Shown here piece by piece: positions 1 through 8,927 of a DNA stretch of 64,000 bases. The position numbers were made by a program, and so were the translations under genes. The notes below the pieces were generated by a model. It ran no database searches and was not told where the DNA came from. It worked only from the letters and a program-made list of their open reading frames with translations. Origin of the DNA: Legionella parisiensis. Its GTDB lineage: Bacteria; Pseudomonadota; Gammaproteobacteria; Legionellales; Legionellaceae. Positions within the stretch are counted from its first letter, which is position 1; every line of letters begins with the position of its first letter. The stretch is from positions 1,125,843 through 1,189,842 of the forward strand of contig NZ_LNYQ01000013.1 of NCBI RefSeq assembly GCF_001467945.1. The letters run 5' to 3'.

Positions 1-70
1 AAGCATTTTCAGCAAAAGCTAATGGTGTGACTAACATTAAAGCCAACATTCTGACAGCTACTTGGCGCAT
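1..70 (-). CDS. secreted protein, N-terminal fragment (cut by window edge)
   Basis: Only the first 23 codons are inside the window. They read as a signal peptide: a basic start (MRQVAVR), a hydrophobic core (MLALMLV) and a small-residue cleavage region (PLAFA) followed by EN. GGAGAG lies 4 nt before the ATG at 68-70. The gene is divergent from leucine dehydrogenase. The mature product lies outside the window, so no function can be given; an exported or periplasmic protein is likely. Confidence 0.6.
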   Translation of the reverse strand, partial: MRQVAVRMLALMLVTPLAFAENA

Positions 71-210
71 GACACTCTCCAACTTGGTGAATAATGAAAT
101 TAAGTGTATACCAGCATACCTTAAGACACCAAATTATTAACCTTACCATTGATTTAATCAAAAAATAGGAATATAACTTCTGCAAAATATTTGCAAGAGG
201 AGCATAAACA

Positions 211-1284
211 ATGATGTCAGTGGACAATATATCAAGTACTAACCCAACAATAACCGAAGACGATTTCCTCGATTACGCTCTCTCTCATGGTTTTGGTGAC
301 TTACATTTTAAAGTGGATCCTGCAACTGGAATGAAAGCAATAATCGCAATTCACAATACCAAACTAGGTCCTGCTTTAGGTGGATGTCGTTTTATCGAAT
401 ATCCGAGTACTTATGCCGCGATCCAAGATGCCATGCGTCTTGCTCGGGGAATGAGTTTCAAAGCGGCATCAGTCAACTTGCCTCTGGGAGGCGGTAAATC
501 TGTTATTATCAAACCTCAGGGTGCATTTGATCGCGCGCAATACATGCATCAATTTGGTCGATTTGTTAATGAATTGAATGGACGTTATATCACTGCTCTT
601 GATAGCGGAACTGAATTGCCAGATATGGATATCATTGGGGAACATACTCCCTATGTAGCCAGCTTATCCAAGTACCATGGCGATCCTTCACCGTCTACCG
701 CCAGAGGGATTCTACGAGGCATTCAAGCAGCTGTGGCTTTCAAACTAGGAAAAGAAAGCCTCAACGGCATTCATGTAGCCATTCAAGGTTTAGGTCATGT
801 TGGATTTTTGCTCGCCAGACATTTACATGAATTAGGAGCTACACTAACTGTTGCAGATATTTCTCCAACAGCAGTAGATCGTGCTGTTACTGAATTTGGC
901 GCTAAAGCAGTTAGTACTGATCAAATTCATAAAGTTCCCTGTGACGTTTTTGCACCTTGTGCCTTAGGTGCAATTATCAATGACATCACTATTTCTCAAC
1001 TGCAAACTACAATTATCGCCGGCGCAGCAAATAACCAGCTAGCTCATACCTATCACGGTAAAAAGCTGCATGATAAAGGCATTTTATTTGTTGTAGACTA
1101 CGTTATTAATGCCGGGGGATTAATTTTTGCAGCATCTAAATATCTTCATACTCCTGAAGAAAAAATTAACGAACAGATCGATGCAATTTATGGCCATTTA
1201 ACCGAAATTTTTGCCCTGTCTGTTAAAGAAAATTTACCTACTAGTGAAATTGCGGATAATTTGGCAAAAGAAAAATTATCTTAA
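211..1284 (+). CDS. ldh: leucine (branched-chain amino acid) dehydrogenase
   Basis: A Glu/Leu/Phe/Val dehydrogenase of 357 residues, the usual length for leucine dehydrogenase. It would oxidatively deaminate leucine, valine and isoleucine to branched 2-oxoacids with NAD+ in the cytoplasm, which fits an amino-acid-eating organism. The dimerisation/substrate domain carries LGPALGGCR (52-60), the substrate lysine in FKAAS (Lys84) and the glycine-rich LPLGGGKSV with the catalytic lysine (Lys96). The NAD-binding half has GLGHVG near 194. AGAGGAG lies 9 nt before the first of two tandem ATGs. The gene stands alone. Valine or phenylalanine preference cannot be excluded from sequence. Confidence 0.9.
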   Translation: MMSVDNISSTNPTITEDDFLDYALSHGFGDLHFKVDPATGMKAIIAIHNTKLGPALGGCRFIEYPSTYAAIQDAMRLARGMSFKAASVNLPLGGGKSVIIKPQGAFDRAQYMHQFGRFVNELNGRYITALDSGTELPDMDIIGEHTPYVASLSKYHGDPSPSTARGILRGIQAAVAFKLGKESLNGIHVAIQGLGHVGFLLARHLHELGATLTVADISPTAVDRAVTEFGAKAVSTDQIHKVPCDVFAPCALGAIINDITISQLQTTIIAGAANNQLAHTYHGKKLHDKGILFVVDYVINAGGLIFAASKYLHTPEEKINEQIDAIYGHLTEIFALSVKENLPTSEIADNLAKEKLS

Positions 1285-1307
1285 GGGTTTGACAATTCAC
1301 AAGATTG

Positions 1308-1402
1308 AGCCAAAATGAGGTGATTTTAAAGCATTGAAACGCAGCACGTAATGAAGTACGTGCGCATCAGTTGCATAAAATAATCATTTTGGCCAAGATA
1401 GT
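1308..1402. repeat. palindromic intergenic repeat (family B variant)
   Basis: An imperfect inverted repeat whose ends are GCCAAAATGA and its approximate complement TCATTTTGGCC. In its centre is a hairpin, GCACGTA/TACGTGC, followed by GCGCATCAG. The centre resembles the AGTAYRTGRGCATCGG core of the other family B copies in this window. It fills the gap between leucine dehydrogenase and the methyltransferase. Confidence 0.45.
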
Positions 1403-1434
1403 CTATTTGTATCAACAACCCCTGAAAGGATACT

Positions 1435-2091
1435 ATGAAGCATTTAAGCCTAACTTCAAATCTTTATGAATACATGCTGGATAAGTCTTTGCGGGAACAT
1501 CCTTCTTTGACTGGTCTGCGCAAAGTAACATCTGCTATGGAGTTGGCAAACATGCAAGTCGCACCAGAGCAAGCACAATTTATGCAATTGCTCTTGCGTT
1601 TGATTCAGGCAAAAAATGTTCTGGAGTTAGGTACATTTACCGGCTATAGTGCTTTAGCCATGTCTTTGATGCTGCCTGATGATGGAAAGCTGATTACCTG
1701 TGACATCAATGCGGAATGGACGAGTAAAGCACATTCTTTCTGGAAAGAGGCAAAACAGGACCATAAAATTGAATTACGACTTGGTCGTGCGTTAGATACC
1801 TTACATGCATTAATCGCTGAAGGTTGGGAACAAAAATTTGATTTTATTTTTATCGATGCCGACAAAACCAACTATGTGAATTACTATGAATTGGCATTAA
1901 AACTAATTCAACCTCAGGGGCTAATCGCTATAGATAATATATTTTGGGATGGTAAAGTAATCGACGAGAATGAAACAGGTGGCCAAACCAGAGAAATCAG
2001 GAAACTTAACGAATTGATTAAAAATGATCAACGTGTGTTTATTAGTTTATTGCCAATAGCCGATGGATTATTTTTAGTACAACCAACTTAA
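1435..2091 (+). CDS. SAM-dependent O-methyltransferase (class I, CCoAMT-like)
   Basis: A 218-residue protein of the catechol/caffeoyl-CoA O-methyltransferase type (Methyltransf_3). The SAM-binding motif LELGTFTGYSALAM is near residues 63-76. The acidic residue of motif II is in TCDIN, and the metal-site motif FIFIDADKTNYVNYY is near 138-152, followed by IAIDNIFWDGKV. These proteins methylate a catechol-type hydroxyl using Mg2+ and SAM. The natural substrate here is unknown. The next gene is legiolysin, so an aromatic substrate is possible, but that is inference. AAAGG lies 6 nt before the ATG. Confidence 0.85.
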   Translation: MKHLSLTSNLYEYMLDKSLREHPSLTGLRKVTSAMELANMQVAPEQAQFMQLLLRLIQAKNVLELGTFTGYSALAMSLMLPDDGKLITCDINAEWTSKAHSFWKEAKQDHKIELRLGRALDTLHALIAEGWEQKFDFIFIDADKTNYVNYYELALKLIQPQGLIAIDNIFWDGKVIDENETGGQTREIRKLNELIKNDQRVFISLLPIADGLFLVQPT

Positions 2092-2101
2092 GAAACATAA
2101 T

Positions 2102-2175
2102 GTAGCCTGGGTGTGTCCCAGCAGAATCCAGGGATTTTGAAAACCCGGGGTTCGTAGCACATTCACCTAAGCTAC
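2102..2175. repeat. REP-like palindrome, family A (copy 1)
   Basis: A dispersed inverted repeat running from GTAGCCTGGGTG through CCAGGGATTTTG and AACCCGGG to AAGCTACG. The other good copies are at 3331-3420, 26583-26667 and 59364-59442. It sits between the methyltransferase and legiolysin and could fold as an RNA hairpin or act as a terminator. Confidence 0.6.
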
Positions 2176-2256
2176 GGATATTTTCCTTCCCCATAGCCTC
2201 TGTAGAAGAAGGAATTGTTATTAAGTACCGAATAATTTTAAAGGAGTAAATAGACA

Positions 2257-3309
2257 ATGCCAACAAACAACAACCCCTGTGGATTAGATGGTTTTGCTTT
2301 TCTAGAATTTTCAGGTCCAGAAAAAAAACTTCTGCATCAACAATTCACTGACATGGGTTTCCAAGCTATTGCACAGCATAAAAACCAAGACATAACCTTA
2401 TTTCAACAAGGTGAAATTCAATTTATAGTCAATGCAGCAGCAAATTGCCAAGCTGAAGATCATGCCAACACTCATGGAGCAGGTGCCTGTGCTATGGGAT
2501 TCAAAGTCAAAAATGCCAAAGCAGCATTAGAATATGCAATCAAACACGGAGCAACTGCTTTCGAAGATTGTACGCATGCTCATCATGGCTTACTTGGTAT
2601 CCAGGCTATAGGCGGAAGTGTTATTTATTTTGTTGATGATCAACATCGACCCTTCTCTGCTGATTGGGAACATCAACCTAATAAAACAGTAGAAGGAAAT
2701 GGTTTAATGATGATTGATCATTTAACTCATAACGTATTTCGCGGCAATATGGATAAATGGGCCCAGTTTTACGAATCCATTTTTAACTTCCAGGAAATTC
2801 GTTATTTTAATATTAAAGGCAAAATGACTGGGCTATTAAGCCGTGCTCTGGGTAGCCCTTGTGGAAAAATCAAAATCCCCTTAAATGAATCCAAAGATGA
2901 TTTGTCACAAATTGAAGAGTTTCTTCACGAATATAAAGGGGAAGGCATTCAACATATCGCATTAACCACTAACAATATTTATCGTACAGTGCATACATTA
3001 AGAGAACAAGGAGTTAAATTCCTTGATGTTCCAGATACCTATTACGAAATGTTGCATGATCGCCTTCCCTGGCATGAAGAGCAAGTCAATCAACTTCAAG
3101 AAGAGAAAATTCTGATTGATGGCGAGAGAGATCCCAAACATGGTTTATTGCTGCAAATCTTTACTGAAAATATCTTTGGTCCTGTGTTTTTTGAAATTAT
3201 CCAACGCAAAGGAAATCAGGGATTTGGTGAAGGTAACTTTCAGGCATTATTCGAAGCCATTGAACGAGATCAGATCAGACGTGGGACTTTGAAAGAAACA
3301 TCGGTATAA
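2257..3309 (+). CDS. lly: 4-hydroxyphenylpyruvate dioxygenase (legiolysin)
   Basis: HPPD converts 4-hydroxyphenylpyruvate to homogentisate, the second step of tyrosine breakdown. In Legionella it is known as legiolysin and is responsible for the brown pyomelanin pigment formed from homogentisate. The protein has 350 residues and two vicinal-oxygen-chelate halves. The Fe(II) ligands expected of the family are His155 (MIDHLTH), His233 (IQHIALT) and Glu313 (FFEIIQR). The C-terminal GFGEGNFQALFEAIE lid helix is intact. AAGGAG precedes the ATG. Fumarylacetoacetase and maleylacetoacetate isomerase follow, so this is a tyrosine-degradation cluster, although REP-like repeats flank the gene on both sides. 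Confidence 0.96.
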   Translation: MPTNNNPCGLDGFAFLEFSGPEKKLLHQQFTDMGFQAIAQHKNQDITLFQQGEIQFIVNAAANCQAEDHANTHGAGACAMGFKVKNAKAALEYAIKHGATAFEDCTHAHHGLLGIQAIGGSVIYFVDDQHRPFSADWEHQPNKTVEGNGLMMIDHLTHNVFRGNMDKWAQFYESIFNFQEIRYFNIKGKMTGLLSRALGSPCGKIKIPLNESKDDLSQIEEFLHEYKGEGIQHIALTTNNIYRTVHTLREQGVKFLDVPDTYYEMLHDRLPWHEEQVNQLQEEKILIDGERDPKHGLLLQIFTENIFGPVFFEIIQRKGNQGFGEGNFQALFEAIERDQIRRGTLKETSV

Positions 3310-3330
3310 AAATACAGCCGAGAGATGTTA

Positions 3331-3420
3331 TAGCCCTGGGCGCGGCGCAGCAGAACCCGGGATTGAGAAGTAATTCATGCTCGTAAAAACCCGGGTTCGC
3401 TGCGCTGCACCCAGGCTACA
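3331..3420. repeat. REP-like palindrome, family A (copy 2)
   Basis: The best-preserved copy of the family. TAGCCCTGGGCGCGGCGCAG and AACCCGGG face CCCGGGTTCGCTGCGCTGCA and CCCAGGCTACA around a central loop of about 25 nt. It lies between lly and the fumarylacetoacetase gene. The 3' end is only about 10 nt before the ribosome site of the next gene, so its transcript hairpin could affect downstream expression. Confidence 0.7.
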
Positions 3421-3438
3421 CCTATTAATGAGGGGCTT

Positions 3439-4434
3439 ATGAAACTTGCCAGTTTAAAATCAAAATCACGAGATGGAGAATTATGCGTAGTCAACCAAGC
3501 ATTGACTCTTGCAATACGTGTACCCCAGATTGCAGCCAATATGCAATATGCTCTAGAACATTGGGACACTGTAAAAGAAAAGCTGCAAAAGGTCTATCAA
3601 CAACTCAATGAAGGGCATTTGGAAAATACCATCAGCTTTGATCCGCAACACTGCACATCCCCCTTACCCCGTGCTTATCAATGGGCTGATGGCAGCGCCT
3701 ACGTTAACCATGTTGAGCTTGTGCGCAAAGCCCGTGGGGCTGAGTTGCCCCCAAATTTTTGGACTGATCCTTTGATGTACCAAGGAGGTTCCGATTCCTT
3801 TCTTGGACCAAGAGATCCCATTTTAGTTGCCGATGAGGCGTACGGCATTGATTTTGAAGCAGAAGTTGCAGTGGTAACTGATGATGTTCCTATGGGCATA
3901 AGTTCTAAAGATGCAGGTCAACATATTAAACTATTGATGCTGGTTAATGATGTCTCATTACGTAATTTAATTCCAGACGAGCTGGCAAAAGGTTTTGGGT
4001 TTTTCCATTCCAAACCTTCGAGCAGTTTTTCTCCTGTAGCCATTACCCCCGATGAATTAGGTACTGATTGGGACGGTCAACGAGTACACTTGCCTTTATT
4101 GAGCCATCTAAATGGACAATTATTTGGCCAACCTAACGCAGGAATCGACATGACCTTTTCTTTCCCGGAGTTAATTCAACACGCTGCAAAAACCAGAATC
4201 CTCAGTGCAGGAACAATTATTGGTTCAGGTACTGTCTCCAATCTTGATCGCAGCAAAGGTTCTTCGTGCATTGCTGAAAAAAGAATGCTGGAACTCATAG
4301 AAAACAGCCAAGCTAAAACGCCTTTTATGCGTTTTGGAGATCGTATTCGAATTGAAATGCGCGATAAACAGGGTACAAGCCTGTTTGGTGCAATCGATCA
4401 AGTCGTTGAGAGATATAAGCATGAAACTTTATGA
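3439..4434 (+). CDS. fumarylacetoacetate hydrolase family protein
   Basis: A 331-residue FAA-hydrolase-fold protein, likely fumarylacetoacetase, which splits fumarylacetoacetate to fumarate and acetoacetate at the end of tyrosine catabolism. The metal-binding region reads DFEAEVAVVTDD near 139-150. It is followed by NDVSLRNLIPDELAKGFGFFHSK and by IIGSGTVSN near 256-264, all typical of the family. GAGGGG lies a few bases before the ATG. Its 3' end overlaps the isomerase gene by 14 nt, so the two are translationally coupled. Bacterial FAH proteins of this size are shorter than the mammalian enzyme. The exact substrate is inferred from context. Confidence 0.9.
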   Translation: MKLASLKSKSRDGELCVVNQALTLAIRVPQIAANMQYALEHWDTVKEKLQKVYQQLNEGHLENTISFDPQHCTSPLPRAYQWADGSAYVNHVELVRKARGAELPPNFWTDPLMYQGGSDSFLGPRDPILVADEAYGIDFEAEVAVVTDDVPMGISSKDAGQHIKLLMLVNDVSLRNLIPDELAKGFGFFHSKPSSSFSPVAITPDELGTDWDGQRVHLPLLSHLNGQLFGQPNAGIDMTFSFPELIQHAAKTRILSAGTIIGSGTVSNLDRSKGSSCIAEKRMLELIENSQAKTPFMRFGDRIRIEMRDKQGTSLFGAIDQVVERYKHETL

Positions 4435-5059
4435 CTATTTTCGCTCGACAGCCTGTTACCGCGTTCGTATTGCCCTGAACCTGAAAAATATTGCTTATGA
4501 AAAAATTAATATTCATTTAGTGAATCATGGCGGGGAGCAACATAGTCCTGAATATCGAAAGATAAATCCTCAAGAATTGGTTCCTAGCTTGGAAATCAAT
4601 GGAAAGGTTATCAACCAGTCACTTGCCATTATCGACTATCTGGATGAGACTTACCCAACTCCTCCTCTATTGCCTCAAAATCCGCTGGATAAAGCCACTG
4701 TAAAATCACTCGCCTTAATCGCTGCTTGTGATATGCATCCTTTGAATAATTTAAGAGTATTAAATCGATTAAAAGAGCAATTTCAGGCAAATGAAACACA
4801 AGTAACCGAATGGTATCACCATTGGCTTAAAGCCGGATTTGACGCTTTTGAAGCGAACTTGCGGCCTATTGAACGCAGTCAATCTTTTTGCTTTGGTAAT
4901 ACGGTTACTTTGGCAGATCTCTGCCTTATTCCTCAGGTCTACAATGCCAACCGGTTTTATTTTGCAATGGACAACTATCCTCTTATCAATGAAATCAATA
5001 GTCATTGTTTGACCCTGGAACCCTTCAAAAAAGCAGCCCCAGAAGCACATCAGATATAG
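4421..5059 (+). CDS. maiA: maleylacetoacetate isomerase (GST zeta family)
   Basis: A 212-residue glutathione-S-transferase zeta protein that isomerises maleylacetoacetate to fumarylacetoacetate with glutathione. The N-terminal thioredoxin fold starts MKLYDYFRSTACYRVRIALN, containing the zeta-class S-T/S-x-C active-site motif. It continues to NPQELVPSLE and the QSLAIIDYL glutathione-site segment. The C-terminal helical domain has TLADLCLIPQVYNA. The start at 4421 is inside the end of the hydrolase gene (14-nt overlap) and gives the standard N-terminus; an earlier in-frame ATG at 4334 would add an unrelated 29-residue tail. This is the last gene of the tyrosine cluster. Confidence 0.93.
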   Translation: MKLYDYFRSTACYRVRIALNLKNIAYEKINIHLVNHGGEQHSPEYRKINPQELVPSLEINGKVINQSLAIIDYLDETYPTPPLLPQNPLDKATVKSLALIAACDMHPLNNLRVLNRLKEQFQANETQVTEWYHHWLKAGFDAFEANLRPIERSQSFCFGNTVTLADLCLIPQVYNANRFYFAMDNYPLINEINSHCLTLEPFKKAAPEAHQI

Positions 5060-5115
5060 TTTGTAGTATCTATTAGCCTATGTGAAGCATAGAATAATGA
5101 CTTTTATGATATCTA

Positions 5116-5142
5116 AACCCGGGTTATGCTACGCATCACCCT
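5116..5142. repeat. fragment of family A repeat
   Basis: AACCCGGGTTATGCTACGCA followed by TCACCC matches one arm of the family A palindrome, downstream of maiA. The other arm is not recognisable. The rest of the 195-base gap is AT-rich and shows nothing else. Confidence 0.35.
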
Positions 5143-5254
5143 TTAAAAGAAGGGATGGGATTTCCTGATTTTTTTTACAACATAATCAATTAAAATTTAT
5201 CTAAAATTAAATAGTTAATTTTAAGGTAGCAAATAATTTCTCCTCATATACTGT

Positions 5255-5815
5255 TCAGAACCAAGCCTTACTCAGCTCTACAGTCACAACACCTTGGGGA
5301 GTTTTTTCAAGTATGCTCCATACCGTTTTACATCGTTGTAGATGACCAACCAGGTAATTTTTATTGCTGCATTTGTAACGTACTGGCATTTGATCATAAG
5401 TTTTTCCCGAATGAATTGCTTTACAACGCTCTCCAGTGGTTAACTCGACTCCCCAAGGATAAGCGCGAGACATATCCAATGTTTCATTGAGCTCATTATT
5501 CAAAGGCTGTTTCACATTAATCTGCACACTATCTCCAACCCAGGGAGATTCAGGACATAAAGCCTCTGTCCTGTTTGGACCTGCTTTAACAAAACAAGGA
5601 TCATAAGTTTTGCCATTTGCACTACACCGCCAGGCATCTTCGCGGACGATAAGTTGTGATTGAGAATAGCACTCTCCTTTGAGTATCTTTTTCACTTGTG
5701 GAGTTACCTGTTCTATCGCATCACCGTAAGGTCTGTATAATTTTAATATCGTATCATTTGCTGCAGCCATAAAAGAACAAAAGAACAACGAAATACACAG
5801 TACTATTCCCAACAT
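5255..5815 (-). CDS. secreted cysteine-rich hypothetical protein
   Basis: A 186-residue protein with an N-terminal signal peptide (hydrophobic MLGIVLCISLFFCSF, then AAAND at the likely cleavage site). The mature part has seven cysteines, in GECYS, AWRCSA, DPCFV, ALCPE, ERCKA, RYKCSN and QRCKT. This points to disulphide bonds in the periplasm or outside the cell. No enzymatic motif is visible. The central GKTYDPCF and later GKTYDQMP suggest an internal duplication of a short Cys-containing unit. AGGA lies 6 nt before the ATG. I do not recognise the family. Confidence 0.75.
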   Translation of the reverse strand: MLGIVLCISLFFCSFMAAANDTILKLYRPYGDAIEQVTPQVKKILKGECYSQSQLIVREDAWRCSANGKTYDPCFVKAGPNRTEALCPESPWVGDSVQINVKQPLNNELNETLDMSRAYPWGVELTTGERCKAIHSGKTYDQMPVRYKCSNKNYLVGHLQRCKTVWSILEKTPQGVVTVELSKAWF

Positions 5816-5827
5816 AATGTTTCCTCA

Positions 5828-5966
5828 ATGATTCCTGGGCTCGCTTATAATTCTGTTATCTTGCTGCAAGCCCTTGATTCTCCGTACTCCGATACCCACA
5901 TACTTTATATACAGCTGCTTCGGTGCCAGAAAAATCAACTCAATACAACTAAATCTCGGGAATTAC
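5828..5966 (-). repeat. dispersed stem-loop repeat, family B
   Basis: Read on the minus strand it contains GCACCGAAGCAGCTG, then AAGTATGTGGGTATCGG and GAGAATCAAG. These align with the copies at 6262-6370, 22460-22597 and 44325-44420. Its ends (ATTCCTGGG and CTCGGGAAT) are weak inverted repeats. It occupies the first part of the 605-base gap before asnS. Confidence 0.5.
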
Positions 5967-6261
5967 ACACAGCTCCCAATTAAGCACTTCATTTTTGCTG
6001 ATATGAAATTTTAAAAGTTTTGTTTTAGGAGTACCACACTGGAGCAGAAAATCCATGCCTTTTAGTACCAAGATAGTAGAAATGCGGATAACCCCGGTGT
6101 ATCATCTCATTTTTAGTTAAAGGTATCTATACTTCATGAGGTCACAAATTGCGATTTTTTGGCATATCCAGTCTCGCTAACCTAATGAATTCTTCAATCG
6201 AAAATGTATATCAGACTGATAGAATTTAAAACGTACTAAGGCTTGTTTACATTTCGCTAGC

Positions 6262-6370
6262 TTGAACCAAAAACGTCTGATTTTCAAGCGCCAAAGCGCA
6301 GGTAGTATGTGAGCATAGCAGCGCAGGAAATCAACACAGTTTGGACAAAGCGTAGCAATGGAGTTAGAAC
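6262..6370 (+). repeat. dispersed stem-loop repeat, family B
   Basis: Contains GCTAGCTTGA, CTGATTTTCAAGCGC, GTAGTATGTGAGCATAGC and GCAGGAAATC, then CAGTTTGGACAAAG. It is homologous to the 22460 and 44325 copies in the same order. It lies directly upstream of asnS, ending about 50 nt before its ATG. The base stretch 5967-6261 between the two copies shows no convincing gene. Confidence 0.5.
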
Positions 6371-6420
6371 CATAAAAATACTTGTGACCGAGCAAATATA
6401 TACAGAATGAGGAGTAAAAA

Positions 6421-7824
6421 ATGACCAAAGTTTTTACCATAAAACAGTGTTTAGATGGTGAGATCCGCATTAATGAACATGTTACTGTTAGAGGCTGGGT
6501 AAAGACCCGACGTGACTCCAAAATGGGCTTATCTTTTATCAGCCTGCATGATGGCTCATGTTTTGCTCCTATCCAAATCGTAGCGACAGATGCTTTATCT
6601 AATTATAATGAGGAAGTCAGCAAACTGACTGCTGGATGCTCTCTGATTGCCTCCGGCAAATTAGTCGCTTCACAAGGAAAAGGCCAAGCTTTTGAAATTC
6701 AGGCTGACTCGATTAAAGTCGTAGGTTGGGTAGAAAATCCAGATACCTATCCTATTCAGGCGAAACGTCATACACTGGAATTCCTACGTGAAGTAGCTCA
6801 TCTGCGGCCTCGTACAAATACAATTAGTGCGGTTACGCGAATTCGTCATTGCCTATCCCAAGCTATCCATCGTTTTTTCCACGAACAAGGCTTTTTCTGG
6901 GTACATACCCCCATTATCACCTCAAGCGATTGTGAAGGTGCGGGCGAAATGTTTCGCGTATCCACTTTAGATCTTTTAAATGTACCTAAAAATGAATACG
7001 GTCAAACTGACTTTAGCAAAGACTTTTTTGCTAAAGAAACTTTTCTTACTGTTTCAGGCCAGTTAAACCTGGAAGCCTATTGTATGGCTATGTCCAAAGT
7101 ATATACTTTTGGACCAACTTTTCGTGCTGAAAACTCTAATACAAGCCGTCATCTCGCAGAATTTTGGATGATCGAGCCTGAAGTCGCTTTTGCTACTTTA
7201 CACGATATTTGTGATTTAAGCCAAAGCATGTTGCGCTATTTATGCAAAGCTGTTCTGGAGGAGCGTGCGGATGATATGGACTTTTTCAATCAATTCGTGG
7301 CCCCCGGATGTATTGAACGCCTGGAACATATTGTTAATTCAGATTTTGAAGTCATGACCTACACCGACGCCATTAATATTTTAGAAAAAAGCGGTCAATC
7401 TTTTGAATTTCCCGTGAGTTGGGGATTGGATTTACAATCTGAACATGAACGCTATCTGGCAGAAATTCATTGTAAAAAACCCGTGATACTTACTAACTAC
7501 CCTCAGGAAATCAAAGGCTTTTATATGCGTCTCAATGATGATGAAAAAACGGTCGCAGCTATGGATGTTTTAGCACCTGGAATCGGTGAAATCATCGGTG
7601 GCAGCCAGCGGGAAGAACGCCTGGATATTCTGGATAAGCGCATTGAGGAATGCAATCTAAATAAAGAAAGTTATCAATGGTATAGGGACTTGCGTCGTTA
7701 CGGCAGCGTACCTCATGCAGGATTCGGGTTAGGTTTCGAGCGATTGGTCAGCTATGTTACCGGTTTAGCCAACGTACGCGATGTTATTCCTTTCCCACGC
7801 ACGCCAGGACATGCCGATTATTAA
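6421..7824 (+). CDS. asnS: asparaginyl-tRNA synthetase
   Basis: A class IIb aminoacyl-tRNA synthetase of 467 residues, the usual length for bacterial AsnRS. It charges tRNA-Asn. An OB-fold anticodon-binding domain ([19 protein letters not shown], 21-39) leads into the catalytic core. Motif 2 is near [21 protein letters not shown] and motif 3 is [10 protein letters not shown] near residues 437-446. The GSQREERLD region is also typical. GAGGAG precedes the ATG by 6 nt. The gene is alone and ends in a hairpin at 7850. Confidence 0.97.
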   Translation: MTKVFTIKQCLDGEIRINEHVTVRGWVKTRRDSKMGLSFISLHDGSCFAPIQIVATDALSNYNEEVSKLTAGCSLIASGKLVASQGKGQAFEIQADSIKVVGWVENPDTYPIQAKRHTLEFLREVAHLRPRTNTISAVTRIRHCLSQAIHRFFHEQGFFWVHTPIITSSDCEGAGEMFRVSTLDLLNVPKNEYGQTDFSKDFFAKETFLTVSGQLNLEAYCMAMSKVYTFGPTFRAENSNTSRHLAEFWMIEPEVAFATLHDICDLSQSMLRYLCKAVLEERADDMDFFNQFVAPGCIERLEHIVNSDFEVMTYTDAINILEKSGQSFEFPVSWGLDLQSEHERYLAEIHCKKPVILTNYPQEIKGFYMRLNDDEKTVAAMDVLAPGIGEIIGGSQREERLDILDKRIEECNLNKESYQWYRDLRRYGSVPHAGFGLGFERLVSYVTGLANVRDVIPFPRTPGHADY

Positions 7825-7849
7825 GAATAAATTTATCTTCTTGCAATAT

Positions 7850-7885
7850 GAAGCAGAACTCCATACGGACTCTGCTTCTTCAATT
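7850..7885. terminator. hairpin terminator between convergent genes
   Basis: A perfect 8-bp stem, GAAGCAGA (7850-7857) and TCTGCTTC (7871-7878), with a 13-nt loop and a short T-rich tail. It lies after asnS and faces the small acidic-tail gene. Confidence 0.5.
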
Positions 7886-7895
7886 CATTAAAATG

Positions 7896-8180
7896 TTATA
7901 AGGTCAATTCACTATTAGAAGACTCTTCTTCACTTGAGTCTTCGAGTATGGTTGCTAGTTTCCCAGTATAAGGCAATTGCAAATCTTTTTCTTTTGAGGG
8001 ATTACGGCTGCTTTTGGGAGACAAAAAACCATGGGAAGTTAATGGAACTCCAACATCTGTAAGCTCATACTGATTTTTGTCTGCTTTGATCTTAGCTATT
8101 AAATTTTCTTCAGGGTTACTCGAGTGGATATCTTGAGCGGATGAAAGTTTTTTACCAATCTTTTGGGCTTTATTAAACAT
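7896..8180 (-). CDS. small hypothetical protein, possible Dot/Icm effector
   Basis: A 94-residue hydrophilic protein with no recognisable domain. The last 17 residues are acidic and rich in small polar residues (LEDSSEEESSNSELTL). Such Glu-rich stretches (the E-block) close to the C-terminus are a known feature of Legionella type IVB secretion signals. AGGAAA lies just upstream of the ATG, which supports translation. The gene is isolated between asnS and the lipoprotein exporter. Effector status is inference from the tail alone; it could equally be a small unknown cytosolic protein. Confidence 0.55.
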   Translation of the reverse strand: MFNKAQKIGKKLSSAQDIHSSNPEENLIAKIKADKNQYELTDVGVPLTSHGFLSPKSSRNPSKEKDLQLPYTGKLATILEDSSEEESSNSELTL

Positions 8181-8243
8181 CTTATTTTTTCCTGTTGTAT
8201 AGTTCTAAACACTTTCAGTTGGATCTTGGTTCATAGTCCAAAG

Positions 8244-8927
8244 CTACTTAAAGTCAGATAAAACACCCTCTCCTAATACCAAAACCCTATCCATCTGTTT
8301 TGCTAACTGATGATCATGGGTGACAATAACCAAAGCAGTACTCATTTTTCTATTCAACTCCAGCATTAAATCAAATACCTTCGTTGCAGTTGTCTGATCA
8401 AGATTTCCCGTAGGTTCATCTGCCAATACACAATAAGGCTGGTGCACCAAAGCACGAGCTATTGCAACCCGTTGCCGCTCTCCACCTGAGAGCTGTGCAG
8501 GTTTATGTGTTTTTCTTTCTTTAAGTCCAACATCATCCAACATTTTATTTGCTTCAGCCTCCGCAGCCTTCACGGAGATATTTGCTAATAATAAAGGCAT
8601 GCAAACATTTTCAAGTGCGGTAAACTCGGGTAACAAGTGATGAAACTGATAGATAAATCCTAAACCCTGATTACGTAGTTTACACCGTTGTTTTTCGTTT
8701 ATCTTTTGCCAATTTACATCCTTAATCCATACTTCTCCGCTTGTTGGTTTATCCAAACCACCCAACAAATGCAATAAAGTGCTTTTTCCAGATCCTGAAG
8801 GCCCAATAATTGCCAAGCGTTCACCTTGAGCTATGGACAAATTAATCCCTCGCAATACGTCTACTTTAGAAGTACCGTCATTGTATGACTTACACAGTTT
8901 TTTCGCATTTAAAATAATATCATTCAT
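8244..8927 (-). CDS. lolD: lipoprotein-releasing ABC transporter ATPase LolD
   Basis: An ABC ATPase that powers release of outer-membrane lipoproteins from the inner membrane to the chaperone LolA. Walker A is GPSGSGKST, the Q-loop region [15 protein letters not shown] is characteristic of LolD/MacB-type ATPases, the signature is [15 protein letters not shown] and Walker B is [12 protein letters not shown]. The chosen ATG (8927) overlaps the stop of the permease gene by 8 nt (ATGAATGA), which indicates coupling; an upstream alternative start would add six residues. The protein is 227 residues, normal for the family. Confidence 0.93.
   Translation of the reverse strand: MNDIILNAKKLCKSYNDGTSKVDVLRGINLSIAQGERLAIIGPSGSGKSTLLHLLGGLDKPTSGEVWIKDVNWQKINEKQRCKLRNQGLGFIYQFHHLLPEFTALENVCMPLLLANISVKAAEAEANKMLDDVGLKERKTHKPAQLSGGERQRVAIARALVHQPYCVLADEPTGNLDQTTATKVFDLMLELNRKMSTALVIVTHDHQLAKQMDRVLVLGEGVLSDFK

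Noticed and set aside
9..227. 72-codon minus-strand frame at the window start
   Set aside because: It overlaps, in another frame, the signal-peptide gene at 1-70 and the promoter region; composition is not protein-like.
6177..6521. 114-codon minus-strand frame overlapping the asnS start
   Set aside because: It lies over a family B repeat and antisense to asnS; no supporting signals.
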